A model generated the notes under the pieces. That model was not told the origin of the DNA and did no database searches. It was given only the letters and a program-made list of their open reading frames with translations. 5,060 bases of DNA from Betaproteobacteria bacterium HGW-Betaproteobacteria-2 (lineage in GTDB: Bacteria; Pseudomonadota; Gammaproteobacteria; Burkholderiales; Methylophilaceae), in the NCBI GenBank assembly GCA_002842255.1, contig PHCM01000131.1, positions 1-5,060 on the forward strand, read 5' to 3'. Both the position numbers and the translations under genes were made by a program. Shown here piece after piece: positions 1 to 5,060 of this stretch (position 1 is its first letter; each line of letters starts with the position of its first letter).

Positions 1-68
1 TCAGCCAGCAAGTGGGACAAGCCTTCCGCGATTTTTTTCCGATCTTTTTCGTTGATACCGTTATCCAT
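1..68 (-). CDS. dps: Dps-family ferritin-like DNA-protection protein, N-terminal fragment
   Basis: Only the first 22 codons are inside the window; the gene leaves through the left edge. The visible peptide starts MDNGINEKDRKKIAEGLSHL and continues LA. This matches the N-terminal helix that opens Dps proteins, with the 'IAEGLS-LLA' signature that in the family precedes the tyrosine- and histidine-rich ferroxidase segment (not visible here). Family knowledge: Dps forms a cytoplasmic dodecamer that oxidises Fe(II) with H2O2, stores the iron and, in many species, binds DNA. The ATG at 66-68 is supported by a near-perfect Shine-Dalgarno at 74-80, five bases upstream. The gene lies downstream of oxyR on the same strand and has its own promoter, which fits peroxide-inducible expression. 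Nothing can be said about the ferroxidase residues. A related bacterioferritin-like protein is possible but less likely. Confidence 0.8.
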   Translation of the reverse strand, partial: MDNGINEKDRKKIAEGLSHLLA

Positions 69-73
69 TTTGT

Positions 74-80
74 TCTCCTT
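74..80 (-). promoter_or_regulatory. ribosome binding site of dps
   Basis: On the minus strand the sequence reads AAGGAGA, five bases before the dps ATG. It is the strongest Shine-Dalgarno in the window and fixes the dps start, consistent with a highly translated stress protein. Confidence 0.8.
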
Positions 81-119
81 GGTTGGTGATATTCGAATCA
101 ATGGTGACAATATGGGTTC

Positions 120-148
120 ATCATAGGTTCAGTTAATTCATAGTACAA
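120..148 (-). promoter_or_regulatory. predicted sigma-70 promoter of dps
   Basis: Read on the minus strand, a -35 box TTGTAC (143-148) and a -10 box TATGAT (120-125, five of six consensus bases) are separated by exactly 17 bases. The predicted start is near base 113, giving a leader of about 45 bases before the dps ATG. The promoter lies between oxyR and dps, so dps does not depend on read-through from oxyR. A palindrome abuts the upstream edge of the -35 box, the usual place for a LysR-type activator. The assignment rests on sequence match only. Confidence 0.6.
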
Positions 149-172
149 ATTGATTGTATAAATCTAATCAAT
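149..172. promoter_or_regulatory. palindromic operator candidate upstream of dps (possible OxyR site)
   Basis: Perfect 7-bp inverted repeat ATTGATT-N10-AATCAAT. It ends one base before the -35 box of the dps promoter, the position from which LysR-type activators contact RNA polymerase. The dyad contains T-N11-A pairs (154/166 and 155/167), the general LysR-type binding signature. It does not match the E. coli OxyR consensus of ATAG-N7-CTAT repeats, so assignment to OxyR is inference from position and from the neighbouring oxyR gene. A further AATCAAT copy lies at 96-102. Confidence 0.45.
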
Positions 173-197
173 AAATTTAAGCTATTAATGTGAAGTG

Positions 198-217
198 GCA
201 ATCATCTTAATGATTGC
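198..217 (-). terminator. hairpin at the 3' end of oxyR, weak terminator candidate
   Basis: An 8-bp perfect stem (GCAATCAT / ATGATTGC) with a 4-base loop overlaps the oxyR stop codon at 207-209. On the minus strand it is followed by a C/A-rich stretch and not by a run of T, so it is not a canonical intrinsic terminator. It could be a transcript-end or stabilising structure separating oxyR from dps. The short AT-rich stem makes this uncertain. Confidence 0.3.
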
Positions 218-1154
218 TTTCCGAGGGTGGCAAATCCAGCAGTTGTACACCGGTCAGATTGGCATGAAGAATCGCCTGCCGTACTGCTTCAATTGCCTCC
301 GGACGAGGAAAGCTCTTGCGCCATGCCAGTGCAACTCGCCGCATCGGTGCCGGTTTGTTGAATGGGCGGAAGGCCAGCATACGGTTCTCTTCGCGGGTCG
401 GCACGCAGGCGGTACTGGGCAGAATGGTCATGCCGACGCCGGACGTGACCATGTAGCGTATGGTTTCCAGCGAACTGCCTTCCAGTGTCTGTTGAATGCC
501 GCTGGCGGTTTGTGTGTTGCTCAATTGCGGGCAGACTTTCAGCACTTGGTCGCGGAAACAGTGGCCGGCTCCCAATAGCAGAATGGTTTCGTCGATCAGT
601 TTCTCCGGATCAATGCTCTTTTGTTTGGCCCAGGCATGATTGGCCGGCATAGCAAGCTGAAAAGGCTCATCGTAAAGCGATTGGGTAATCACGCCCGGCT
701 CCTCGAACGGCAGCGAGATGATGATGACGTCCAGTCTGCCGCGTTTCAGTTGCTCGCGCAGGTCGCCGGTGTAGCTTTCCTGAATGATGAGTTGCATGTC
801 CGGAGCGCGTTCGCGCAGGATGGGGATGATCTGAGGTAGCAGATAGGGTCCGACGGTATAGATGGCGCCGAGCCTTAGCGGATGACCCAGCGGGTCACCG
901 CTTTGTTGGGCGATGATCTTGATGCCGGCGGCCTCTTCCAGGATGCGCGCAGCCTGAGCGACAATTTGCTCGCCGACAGGCGTTAGGGTGATTTCATTGG
1001 AGCCGCGCTCGAAAATGGCAACACCCAGTTCCTCCTCCAGTTTCTTGATGCCGACACTCAAAGTCGGCTGGCTGACGAAGCAGGCATCAGCGGCCCGGCC
1101 GAAATGGCGTTCACGGGCAACAGCCACTACATAACGAAGTTCAGTAAGCGTCAT
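207..1154 (-). CDS. oxyR: OxyR, LysR-family peroxide-sensing transcriptional regulator
   Basis: A cytoplasmic regulator of 315 residues from the ATG at 1154. The N-terminal winged helix-turn-helix spans about residues 1-60 (core 'RAADACFVSQPTLS'), followed by a linker helix and a two-lobed sensor domain. The peroxide-sensing pocket is intact. With the ATG start, the cysteines of 'GHCFRDQVLKVC' fall at 199 and 208, as in E. coli OxyR, preceded by H198 and followed by R201 and D202. Thr100 ('YTVGPYLLP') and Thr129 ('SYTGDL') also match. In the family, H2O2 oxidises C199 to a disulfide with C208, which switches the tetramer to activate catalase, peroxiredoxin and dps genes. Start choice: the ATG aligns with known OxyR starts, but a TTG at 1163 has AGG five bases upstream and would add three residues (318 aa). 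The gene lies upstream of dps and diverges from ftsK. Confidence 0.95.
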   Translation of the reverse strand: MTLTELRYVVAVARERHFGRAADACFVSQPTLSVGIKKLEEELGVAIFERGSNEITLTPVGEQIVAQAARILEEAAGIKIIAQQSGDPLGHPLRLGAIYTVGPYLLPQIIPILRERAPDMQLIIQESYTGDLREQLKRGRLDVIIISLPFEEPGVITQSLYDEPFQLAMPANHAWAKQKSIDPEKLIDETILLLGAGHCFRDQVLKVCPQLSNTQTASGIQQTLEGSSLETIRYMVTSGVGMTILPSTACVPTREENRMLAFRPFNKPAPMRRVALAWRKSFPRPEAIEAVRQAILHANLTGVQLLDLPPSESNH

Positions 1155-1201
1155 ATTCTGCAATCGTACCTGTGATCAATCAGGACTTTCATTTTACGCG
1201 G

Positions 1202-1229
1202 ATTTTACTCTGCTACAGTTATTAGTCAG
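1202..1229 (-). promoter_or_regulatory. predicted promoter of oxyR
   Basis: On the minus strand, CTGACT (1224-1229, four of six -35 consensus bases) and TAAAAT (1202-1207, five of six -10 bases) are 16 bases apart. Transcription would start near 1195, about 40 bases before the oxyR ATG. A second TAAAAT at 1191-1196 lacks a good -35 partner. The -35 box lies on the same bases as the best -35 of the opposing ftsK promoter. Confidence 0.4.
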
Positions 1230-1250
1230 TGGCATTGATACTGCTATAAT
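1223..1250 (+). promoter_or_regulatory. predicted extended -10 promoter of ftsK-lolA
   Basis: A perfect TATAAT at 1245-1250 is preceded by TG plus one base (1242-1244), an extended -10 element that can work with a poor -35. The best -35 match is TAGTCA at 1223-1228 (four of six) with a 16-base spacer. The start would be near 1257, only about 12 bases before the GTG at 1269, which bears on the ftsK start choice. Confidence 0.55.
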
Positions 1251-1268
1251 CGATTCGTTCAATAACTT

Positions 1269-3599
1269 GTGCCGGGCTCGATCATCTTGTTTTTTCAGAA
1301 AAAAGCGAATGCAGTGAATGGGCGCCTCGTCAAGCCGGTGGCGTCTGAAGTCAATCCGAAAAAAGCCCGTCTGGTACGGGAGGCTTGGTGGCTGGTGCTG
1401 GTGACCACCGGTATATTCCTTGCACTGATCCTGTTCACCTACCACCGCGATGATCCTTCCTGGTCGCACAGCGCCAGCGATAGCGCCATCATTCACAATG
1501 CCGGCGGGGCACTGGGCGCTTGGCTGTCCGATATTCTGCTCTATCTGTTCGGATTTTCGGCCTGGTGGTTCGTCGTGCTGAGTTTTTATGCAATGTGGCT
1601 GGTCTATCTCAAGCTGGAGGCGGCGACTAATGAGCAGCCGATGCTGATCATCAATATCGCCGGCTTCGGCATGCTGTTGTTGGCGTCTGCCACGCTAGAA
1701 GCCGGCCATCTCATGAGTCTGCCGGCCGATTTGCCCCTGTCTCCGGCCAGAGGCGGTCTGATCGGCACGGTGTTCGATGGCTTTTTGCAGGGCCTGCTGG
1801 GGTTTGCCGGATCCAGCCTGACGTTGTTGCTGCTGTTCGCTGTCGGCTTCAGCCTGTTCACCGGCTGGTCTTGGATCATGATGACGGAAAAACTGGGCGC
1901 TGCACTGGAGTGGACATATCACACGGCAATTGACCAGTTCCAGGCCTGGCAGGATAGAAAAGCCGGCAAACTGGCTGAGCAGTTGCGTACCGAATATGTG
2001 GCGAGCGAACGCAAACGTACGGAAGACCGCCCGCCGGTAGAAATCGTCACACCGGCGCTGGAAATCCCCAAGAGCGAGCGCGTGCAGAAGGAGCGTCAGG
2101 TTTCGCTGTTCGAAGGCATGCCTGATACCTCCTTGCCGCCGCTACATCTGCTGGATGAAGCCAAGGGCGAGATCGAGGTGCAATCGGCCGAGACATTGGA
2201 ATTCACCTCGCGTCTGATCGAACGCAAGTTGATGGATTTCGGTATCGAGGTCAAGGTGCTGACCGCCTTGCCCGGACCGGTCATCACCCGCTACGAACTC
2301 GAACCTGCGCCCGGCGTCAAGGGCAGTCAGGTGACCAATCTGGTCAAGGATCTGGCGCGTGCGCTGTCGGTGGTCAGCGTGCGTCTGGTTGAAACGATTC
2401 CCGGCAAGACCTGCATGGGTCTGGAAATCCCCAACCCCAAGCGGCAGATCGTTTTCCTGTCGGAGATTCTCGGCTCGCAGGTCTATCACGACATGCATTC
2501 GCCGCTGGCCATCGCGCTCGGCAAGGACATCGCCGGCAAACCGGTAGTTGCCGACCTGGCGAAAATGCCGCACGTGCTGGTGGCAGGGACTACCGGTTCC
2601 GGCAAATCGGTCGCCATCAATGCCATGATTCTGAGCCTGGTTTACAAGGCCGAGCCCAGCCAAGTGCGTTTGATCCTGGTCGACCCCAAGATGCTCGAAC
2701 TGTCGGTCTATGAAGGCATCCCGCATCTGTTGGCACCGGTGGTCACCGACATGCGCCAGGCCGCAAGTGCGCTGACCTGGTGTGTAGCGGAGATGGAACG
2801 CCGCTACAAGCTGATGTCGGTGCTCGGGGTACGTAATCTGGCCGGCTACAATCAGAAGATCCGCGAGGCGGAAAAAGCCGAAAGCCGTATCCCCAATCCG
2901 TTCTCGCTGACACCGGACGAGCCGGAACCATTAGATGAAATGCCGACCATCGTTGTTGTGATCGACGAACTGGCCGACCTCATGATGGTGGTCGGTAAAA
3001 AGGTTGAAGAATTGATCGCGCGCCTGGCGCAGAAGGCACGCGCCTGCGGCATCCATTTGGTGCTGGCGACGCAGCGGCCGTCGGTCGATGTCATCACCGG
3101 CCTGATCAAGGCCAACATCCCGACCCGCATCGCCTTCCAGGTGTCGAGCAAGATCGACTCCCGCACTATCCTCGACCAGATGGGTGCTGAAGCATTGCTT
3201 GGACAGGGCGACATGTTGTATCAGCCGCCAGGTACCAGCAACCCGCAACGCATCCATGGCGCCTTTGTTTCCGATCAGGAAGTGCATCGCGTGGTTGATT
3301 ATCTGAAGACGCTGGGTGAACCAAATTACATCGAAGGCATTCTTACCGGAGCAACGGAAGAGAACGGCGAGAACGGATTCACTGCCGGCGAAGGCGGCGG
3401 TGAGGCTGATCCGCTTTATGATGATGCGGTCGCTATCGTTTTGAAGACGCGCCGTGCTTCGATCTCCTCTGTGCAGCGGCAACTTCGCATCGGCTATAAC
3501 CGTGCAGCCCGCCTGATCGAGGATATGGAGCGGGCGGGTCTGGTCTCTGCCATGCAGAGCAATGGCAATCGCGAAGTGCTCGCCCCGAAATCAGAATGA
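1269..3599 (+). CDS. ftsK: FtsK DNA translocase of the cell-division septum
   Basis: 776 residues from the GTG at 1269. The N-terminal part has about four membrane segments (roughly 41-58, 83-115, 126-142, 180-204) that would anchor it at the septum. A short charged linker (about 205-300) leads to the motor. The RecA-like motor shows Walker A GTTGSGKS at 440-447, Walker B IVVVIDE at 561-567 and the conserved '[20 protein letters not shown]' near 600-619. The C-terminal winged-helix gamma domain (about 714-773) in the family reads polar KOPS sites and activates XerCD at dif. FtsK pumps chromosome termini through the closing septum. It is much shorter than E. coli FtsK (about 1330 aa) because the linker is short, which is normal for many other bacteria. 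The start is uncertain: GTG 1269 has no Shine-Dalgarno, and an in-frame GTG at 1314 would leave a more usual ~23-residue tail before the first membrane segment. lolA follows 15 bases downstream. Confidence 0.96.
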   Translation: MPGSIILFFQKKANAVNGRLVKPVASEVNPKKARLVREAWWLVLVTTGIFLALILFTYHRDDPSWSHSASDSAIIHNAGGALGAWLSDILLYLFGFSAWWFVVLSFYAMWLVYLKLEAATNEQPMLIINIAGFGMLLLASATLEAGHLMSLPADLPLSPARGGLIGTVFDGFLQGLLGFAGSSLTLLLLFAVGFSLFTGWSWIMMTEKLGAALEWTYHTAIDQFQAWQDRKAGKLAEQLRTEYVASERKRTEDRPPVEIVTPALEIPKSERVQKERQVSLFEGMPDTSLPPLHLLDEAKGEIEVQSAETLEFTSRLIERKLMDFGIEVKVLTALPGPVITRYELEPAPGVKGSQVTNLVKDLARALSVVSVRLVETIPGKTCMGLEIPNPKRQIVFLSEILGSQVYHDMHSPLAIALGKDIAGKPVVADLAKMPHVLVAGTTGSGKSVAINAMILSLVYKAEPSQVRLILVDPKMLELSVYEGIPHLLAPVVTDMRQAASALTWCVAEMERRYKLMSVLGVRNLAGYNQKIREAEKAESRIPNPFSLTPDEPEPLDEMPTIVVVIDELADLMMVVGKKVEELIARLAQKARACGIHLVLATQRPSVDVITGLIKANIPTRIAFQVSSKIDSRTILDQMGAEALLGQGDMLYQPPGTSNPQRIHGAFVSDQEVHRVVDYLKTLGEPNYIEGILTGATEENGENGFTAGEGGGEADPLYDDAVAIVLKTRRASISSVQRQLRIGYNRAARLIEDMERAGLVSAMQSNGNREVLAPKSE

Positions 3600-3614
3600 C
3601 TTTGATGGAACCCC

Positions 3615-4223
3615 ATGCGTAAACTTGTCCTTACCCTGTTCTTCCTGCTACCAGTGGCGGCTCATGCGGCCGGCACGCAACGCCTGACGCAGTTCTTCGA
3701 CAAGACCACTTCGCTGCGCGCGCAGTTCGAGCAAGTGGTGACCGATAGTCGCGGCCAGAAAGTGCAGGAGGTCAGCGGCACCATGCAGATCCTGCGACCA
3801 GGGAAATTCCGCTGGGACTATCGCCAGCCCTATGAGCAGGAGATCGTCGGTGACGGTACGCGCATCTGGCTCTACGACCCGGAACTGAATCAGGTGACGG
3901 TACGCAACATGAGCCAGGCAATTGGTTCCAGTCCTGCGGCTTTGTTGGCAGGCAGCAAGGAGGTTGATAAAAACTTTACGCTGCAGGATATGAAGTCCAG
4001 TGACGGCCTGGAATGGGTGACCGCGACACCGAAAGAGCCGGATAGCGGTTTTGATCAGGTCAGGCTTGGTTTCGGCAAGCTGGGGCTGGAAAGAATGGAG
4101 CTACAGGATAGTTACGGTAACCTCACCGCGATCCGTTTTTCATCGGTTGAAGCCAACCCGGGTCTTGGTCAGCATATCTTCATGTTCAAGCCGCCGGCAG
4201 GTGCCGATATCGTCGGCGAATAA
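3615..4223 (+). CDS. lolA: LolA, periplasmic outer-membrane lipoprotein carrier
   Basis: 202 residues, the usual LolA length. A Sec signal peptide (MRKLVLTLFFLLPVAAHA) is predicted to be cut after residue 18 at AHA. The mature part shows family hallmarks: 'LTQFFDKTTSLRAQFEQ' near 24-40, the 'RPGKFRWDY' block at 61-69 holding the Arg known in E. coli LolA to be important for lipoprotein transfer, 'YEQEIVGDGTRIWLYDPELN' at 73-92, and the C-terminal 'GADIVGE'. LolA takes lipoproteins from the LolCDE inner-membrane exporter and passes them to LolB at the outer membrane. It starts 15 bases after the ftsK stop with no terminator between, so the two are probably cotranscribed, as is common in proteobacteria. 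The ribosome site is weak (GGAA at 3607-3610), which suggests some translational coupling with ftsK. A strong terminator follows. Confidence 0.95.
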   Translation: MRKLVLTLFFLLPVAAHAAGTQRLTQFFDKTTSLRAQFEQVVTDSRGQKVQEVSGTMQILRPGKFRWDYRQPYEQEIVGDGTRIWLYDPELNQVTVRNMSQAIGSSPAALLAGSKEVDKNFTLQDMKSSDGLEWVTATPKEPDSGFDQVRLGFGKLGLERMELQDSYGNLTAIRFSSVEANPGLGQHIFMFKPPAGADIVGE

Positions 4224-4252
4224 GCAGCCGAATCATTTGAATCGAAAATTTC

Positions 4253-4297
4253 ACAGCCAATCTGTTGCAAAATTGCAACAGATTGGCTGTTTTCCTT
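4253..4297 (+). terminator. strong intrinsic terminator after ftsK-lolA
   Basis: A perfect inverted repeat of 18 bases (4253-4270 and 4273-4290) with a 2-base centre; in RNA the innermost pair would open to give a 4-base loop. It is followed by a T-rich tail (TTTTCCTTT from 4290). It begins 30 bases after the lolA stop. The left side has only a mixed A/T stretch, so it should act mainly in the + direction, and it separates lolA from the next gene. Confidence 0.85.
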
Positions 4298-4306
4298 TAA
4301 TCGCAC

Positions 4307-4334
4307 GTGAAAATCTCCTGTATTTATGTATAGT
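4307..4334 (+). promoter_or_regulatory. predicted promoter of the TPR/beta-barrel gene
   Basis: TATAGT at 4329-4334 matches five of six -10 bases. GTGAAA at 4307-4312 matches four of six -35 bases, with a 16-base spacer. The predicted start is near 4341, giving a leader of about 35 bases. It lies just after the lolA terminator, as expected for an independent unit. The spacer is AT-rich, so other placements are possible. Confidence 0.4.
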
Positions 4335-4343
4335 TAGCGCTAA
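4334..4343. promoter_or_regulatory. 10-bp palindrome at the predicted transcription start
   Basis: TTAGCGCTAA is a perfect 10-bp palindrome that overlaps the last base of the proposed -10 box and covers the predicted start site. A repressor bound here would block initiation, so it is a plausible operator. No known regulator is recognised from this motif, and short palindromes also arise by chance. Confidence 0.25.
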
Positions 4344-4361
4344 ATATGCATAAAACTAAAT

Positions 4362-4366
4362 CGGGG
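4362..4366 (+). promoter_or_regulatory. ribosome binding site of the TPR/beta-barrel gene
   Basis: GGGGA lies nine bases before the ATG at 4376. It favours this ATG over the second in-frame ATG at 4382, which would be 15 bases away. Confidence 0.5.
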
Positions 4367-4375
4367 ATGATTTAA

Positions 4376-5060
4376 ATGCTGATGCAACGTCTTCAGACGC
4401 TGGTTCTTGCTTGTCTGCTCACAACTTTCTCACTAATGGCGCTGGCCGACGAAACGCTCGACCAGGCCGCCGAACTCATCAAACAAAAGAATTTCAAGCC
4501 AGCCTACGAGTTGCTGGAGCCACTGGAATCCGAGCGTGCTGGTGAGGTCGATTACGACTATTTGCTTGGCGTGGCAGCCATCGAGAGCGGCCAGGTTTCA
4601 CGCGGCATTTTCGCGCTGGAGCGCGTGCTGGCCCAGCAGCCGAATCACTTGAGCGCGCGTGCCATGATTGCCAAGGGCTACTTCAGGGGGGGCGAAGCGG
4701 AAAATGCACGCGCCGAATTCCAGAATATTCTCAGTCAGAATCCCGATGCGGATCTGGCGCAGTTGATTGAACGTAACATGTTGTCGGTGGATAAAGCGAC
4801 CGGTCAGGCTAGCACTTTTGCCGCCTACATCGACGGCGGTTGGGGTTTTGATAGTAATATTAACAGTGCCACATCAAACTCCACAGTTTCCGCATTTATT
4901 CCTGGCTTGGGTTTGATCGATCTGACGCTTAGTGATGCCTCTCGTGAACAATCGAGTAAATATCTCAGCTTGTCCGCCGGCGCATCTTTTCGTGCGCCAT
5001 TATCGAAGAATCTGAGTTTGTTCGGCTCCGCGCAGGGTAGTGCCCGTAGCAACTGGAATG
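4376..5060 (+). CDS. secreted TPR protein with probable outer-membrane beta-barrel, 5' part
   Basis: An open frame of 228 codons runs off the right edge. A Sec signal peptide with hydrophobic core 'LVLACLLTTFSLMALA' is predicted to be cut after residue 24 (ALA/DE). Residues 25-140 are helical with TPR-like repeats: 'LIKQKNFKPAYELLEPLE' near 34-51, 'YLLGVAAIESGQVSRGIFAL' at 62-81 and 'IAKGYFRGGEAENARAEFQ' near 98-116. From about 147 the character changes to alternating polar and hydrophobic residues with many Gly, Ser and Asn, including 'GGWGFDSNINSATSN' (154-168) and 'YLSLSAGASFRAPLSKNLSL' (196-215), as in outer-membrane beta-strands. This TPR-then-barrel plan resembles the SLAM/DUF560 lipoprotein-export group and similar uncharacterised proteins, but no family can be assigned without the barrel. 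C13 is a poor lipobox candidate (V-L-A-C, followed by more hydrophobic residues). A run of seven G lies at 4686-4692. The gene appears to have its own promoter. Confidence 0.85.
   Translation, partial: MLMQRLQTLVLACLLTTFSLMALADETLDQAAELIKQKNFKPAYELLEPLESERAGEVDYDYLLGVAAIESGQVSRGIFALERVLAQQPNHLSARAMIAKGYFRGGEAENARAEFQNILSQNPDADLAQLIERNMLSVDKATGQASTFAAYIDGGWGFDSNINSATSNSTVSAFIPGLGLIDLTLSDASREQSSKYLSLSAGASFRAPLSKNLSLFGSAQGSARSNWN

Noticed and set aside
195..578. Plus-strand open frame of 127 codons opposite the 3' end of oxyR
   Set aside because: It is antisense to the well-supported oxyR sensor domain, has no recognisable domain, and its Cys/His/Gln-rich composition is typical of a shadow frame.
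1194..1496. Minus-strand open frame of 100 codons across the oxyR-ftsK gap and the start of ftsK
   Set aside because: It covers the predicted ftsK promoter and N-terminal coding region on the opposite strand and shows no recognisable protein features.
2576..2583. GCTGGTGG, identical to the E. coli Chi site
   Set aside because: It is a single copy inside ftsK coding sequence (codons leading to Walker A), and Chi sequences differ between lineages, so no function can be inferred.
2142..2726. Open frame of 194 codons on the minus strand inside ftsK
   Set aside because: It is antisense to the conserved motor domain of ftsK, has no recognisable protein features, and is the kind of mirror frame expected in a GC-rich gene.
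2931..3482. Open frame of 183 codons on the minus strand inside the 3' half of ftsK
   Set aside because: It lies opposite the Walker B and gamma-domain coding sequence and overlaps other antisense frames; no family signature is visible.
4051..4353. Plus-strand frame of 100 codons overlapping the lolA 3' end
   Set aside because: It is an out-of-frame reading of lolA that continues through the strong terminator; no ribosome site or conserved features.
4409..4414. Possible lipobox cysteine (residue 13) in the TPR/barrel protein
   Set aside because: The residues before it (V-L-A) fit the lipobox poorly because Leu is at -2, and the hydrophobic core continues past the cysteine to a good ALA/DE signal peptidase I site.
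1..5060. CRISPR arrays, tRNA/rRNA genes, insertion sequences, dif or KOPS (GGGNAGGG) sites
   Set aside because: Reading through the window showed no regularly spaced direct repeats, tRNA-like folds, transposase genes, dif-like site or KOPS octamer; the only strong repeat is the terminator hairpin after lolA.

Overview
The window looks like a chromosomal stretch of a Gram-negative proteobacterium, most likely a betaproteobacterium. The reasons are the compact ~776-residue FtsK, the ftsK-lolA gene pair, the OxyR and Dps protein styles, and moderately GC-rich genes separated by AT-rich spacers. A placement near Nitrosomonadales (Gallionella/Methylophilus-like groups) is an impression only; no marker in the window settles it.

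Layout. On the left, transcribed leftward, are a Dps mini-ferritin gene cut by the window edge (1-68) and the peroxide sensor gene oxyR (207-1154, or from 1163 with a TTG start). The 138-base spacer between them holds a good sigma-70 promoter for dps. Directly upstream of its -35 box is a 7+7 bp palindrome, which is the best candidate for an OxyR operator. Rightward from about 1269 runs ftsK (DNA translocase of the divisome), followed after 15 bases by lolA (periplasmic carrier of outer-membrane lipoproteins). A strong intrinsic terminator at 4253-4297 closes this unit. From 4376 to the right edge is the 5' part of a gene for a secreted TPR protein that continues into what looks like an outer-membrane beta-barrel.

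How the parts work together. oxyR and dps form a peroxide-defence module: OxyR senses H2O2 through an intact C199/C208 pair, and Dps oxidises and stores iron while shielding DNA. ftsK and lolA are housekeeping envelope and division genes. The oxyR and ftsK promoters face each other in a ~105-base gap, and their -35 boxes appear to lie on the same bases. The TPR/barrel gene has its own promoter, a 10-bp palindrome at the predicted start site and its own ribosome binding site, so it seems independently controlled.

No RNA genes, insertion sequences, CRISPR arrays or phage genes are visible. The window is mostly ordinary core genome. The least explained element is the TPR/beta-barrel gene at the right edge, whose function cannot be settled because it is cut off.
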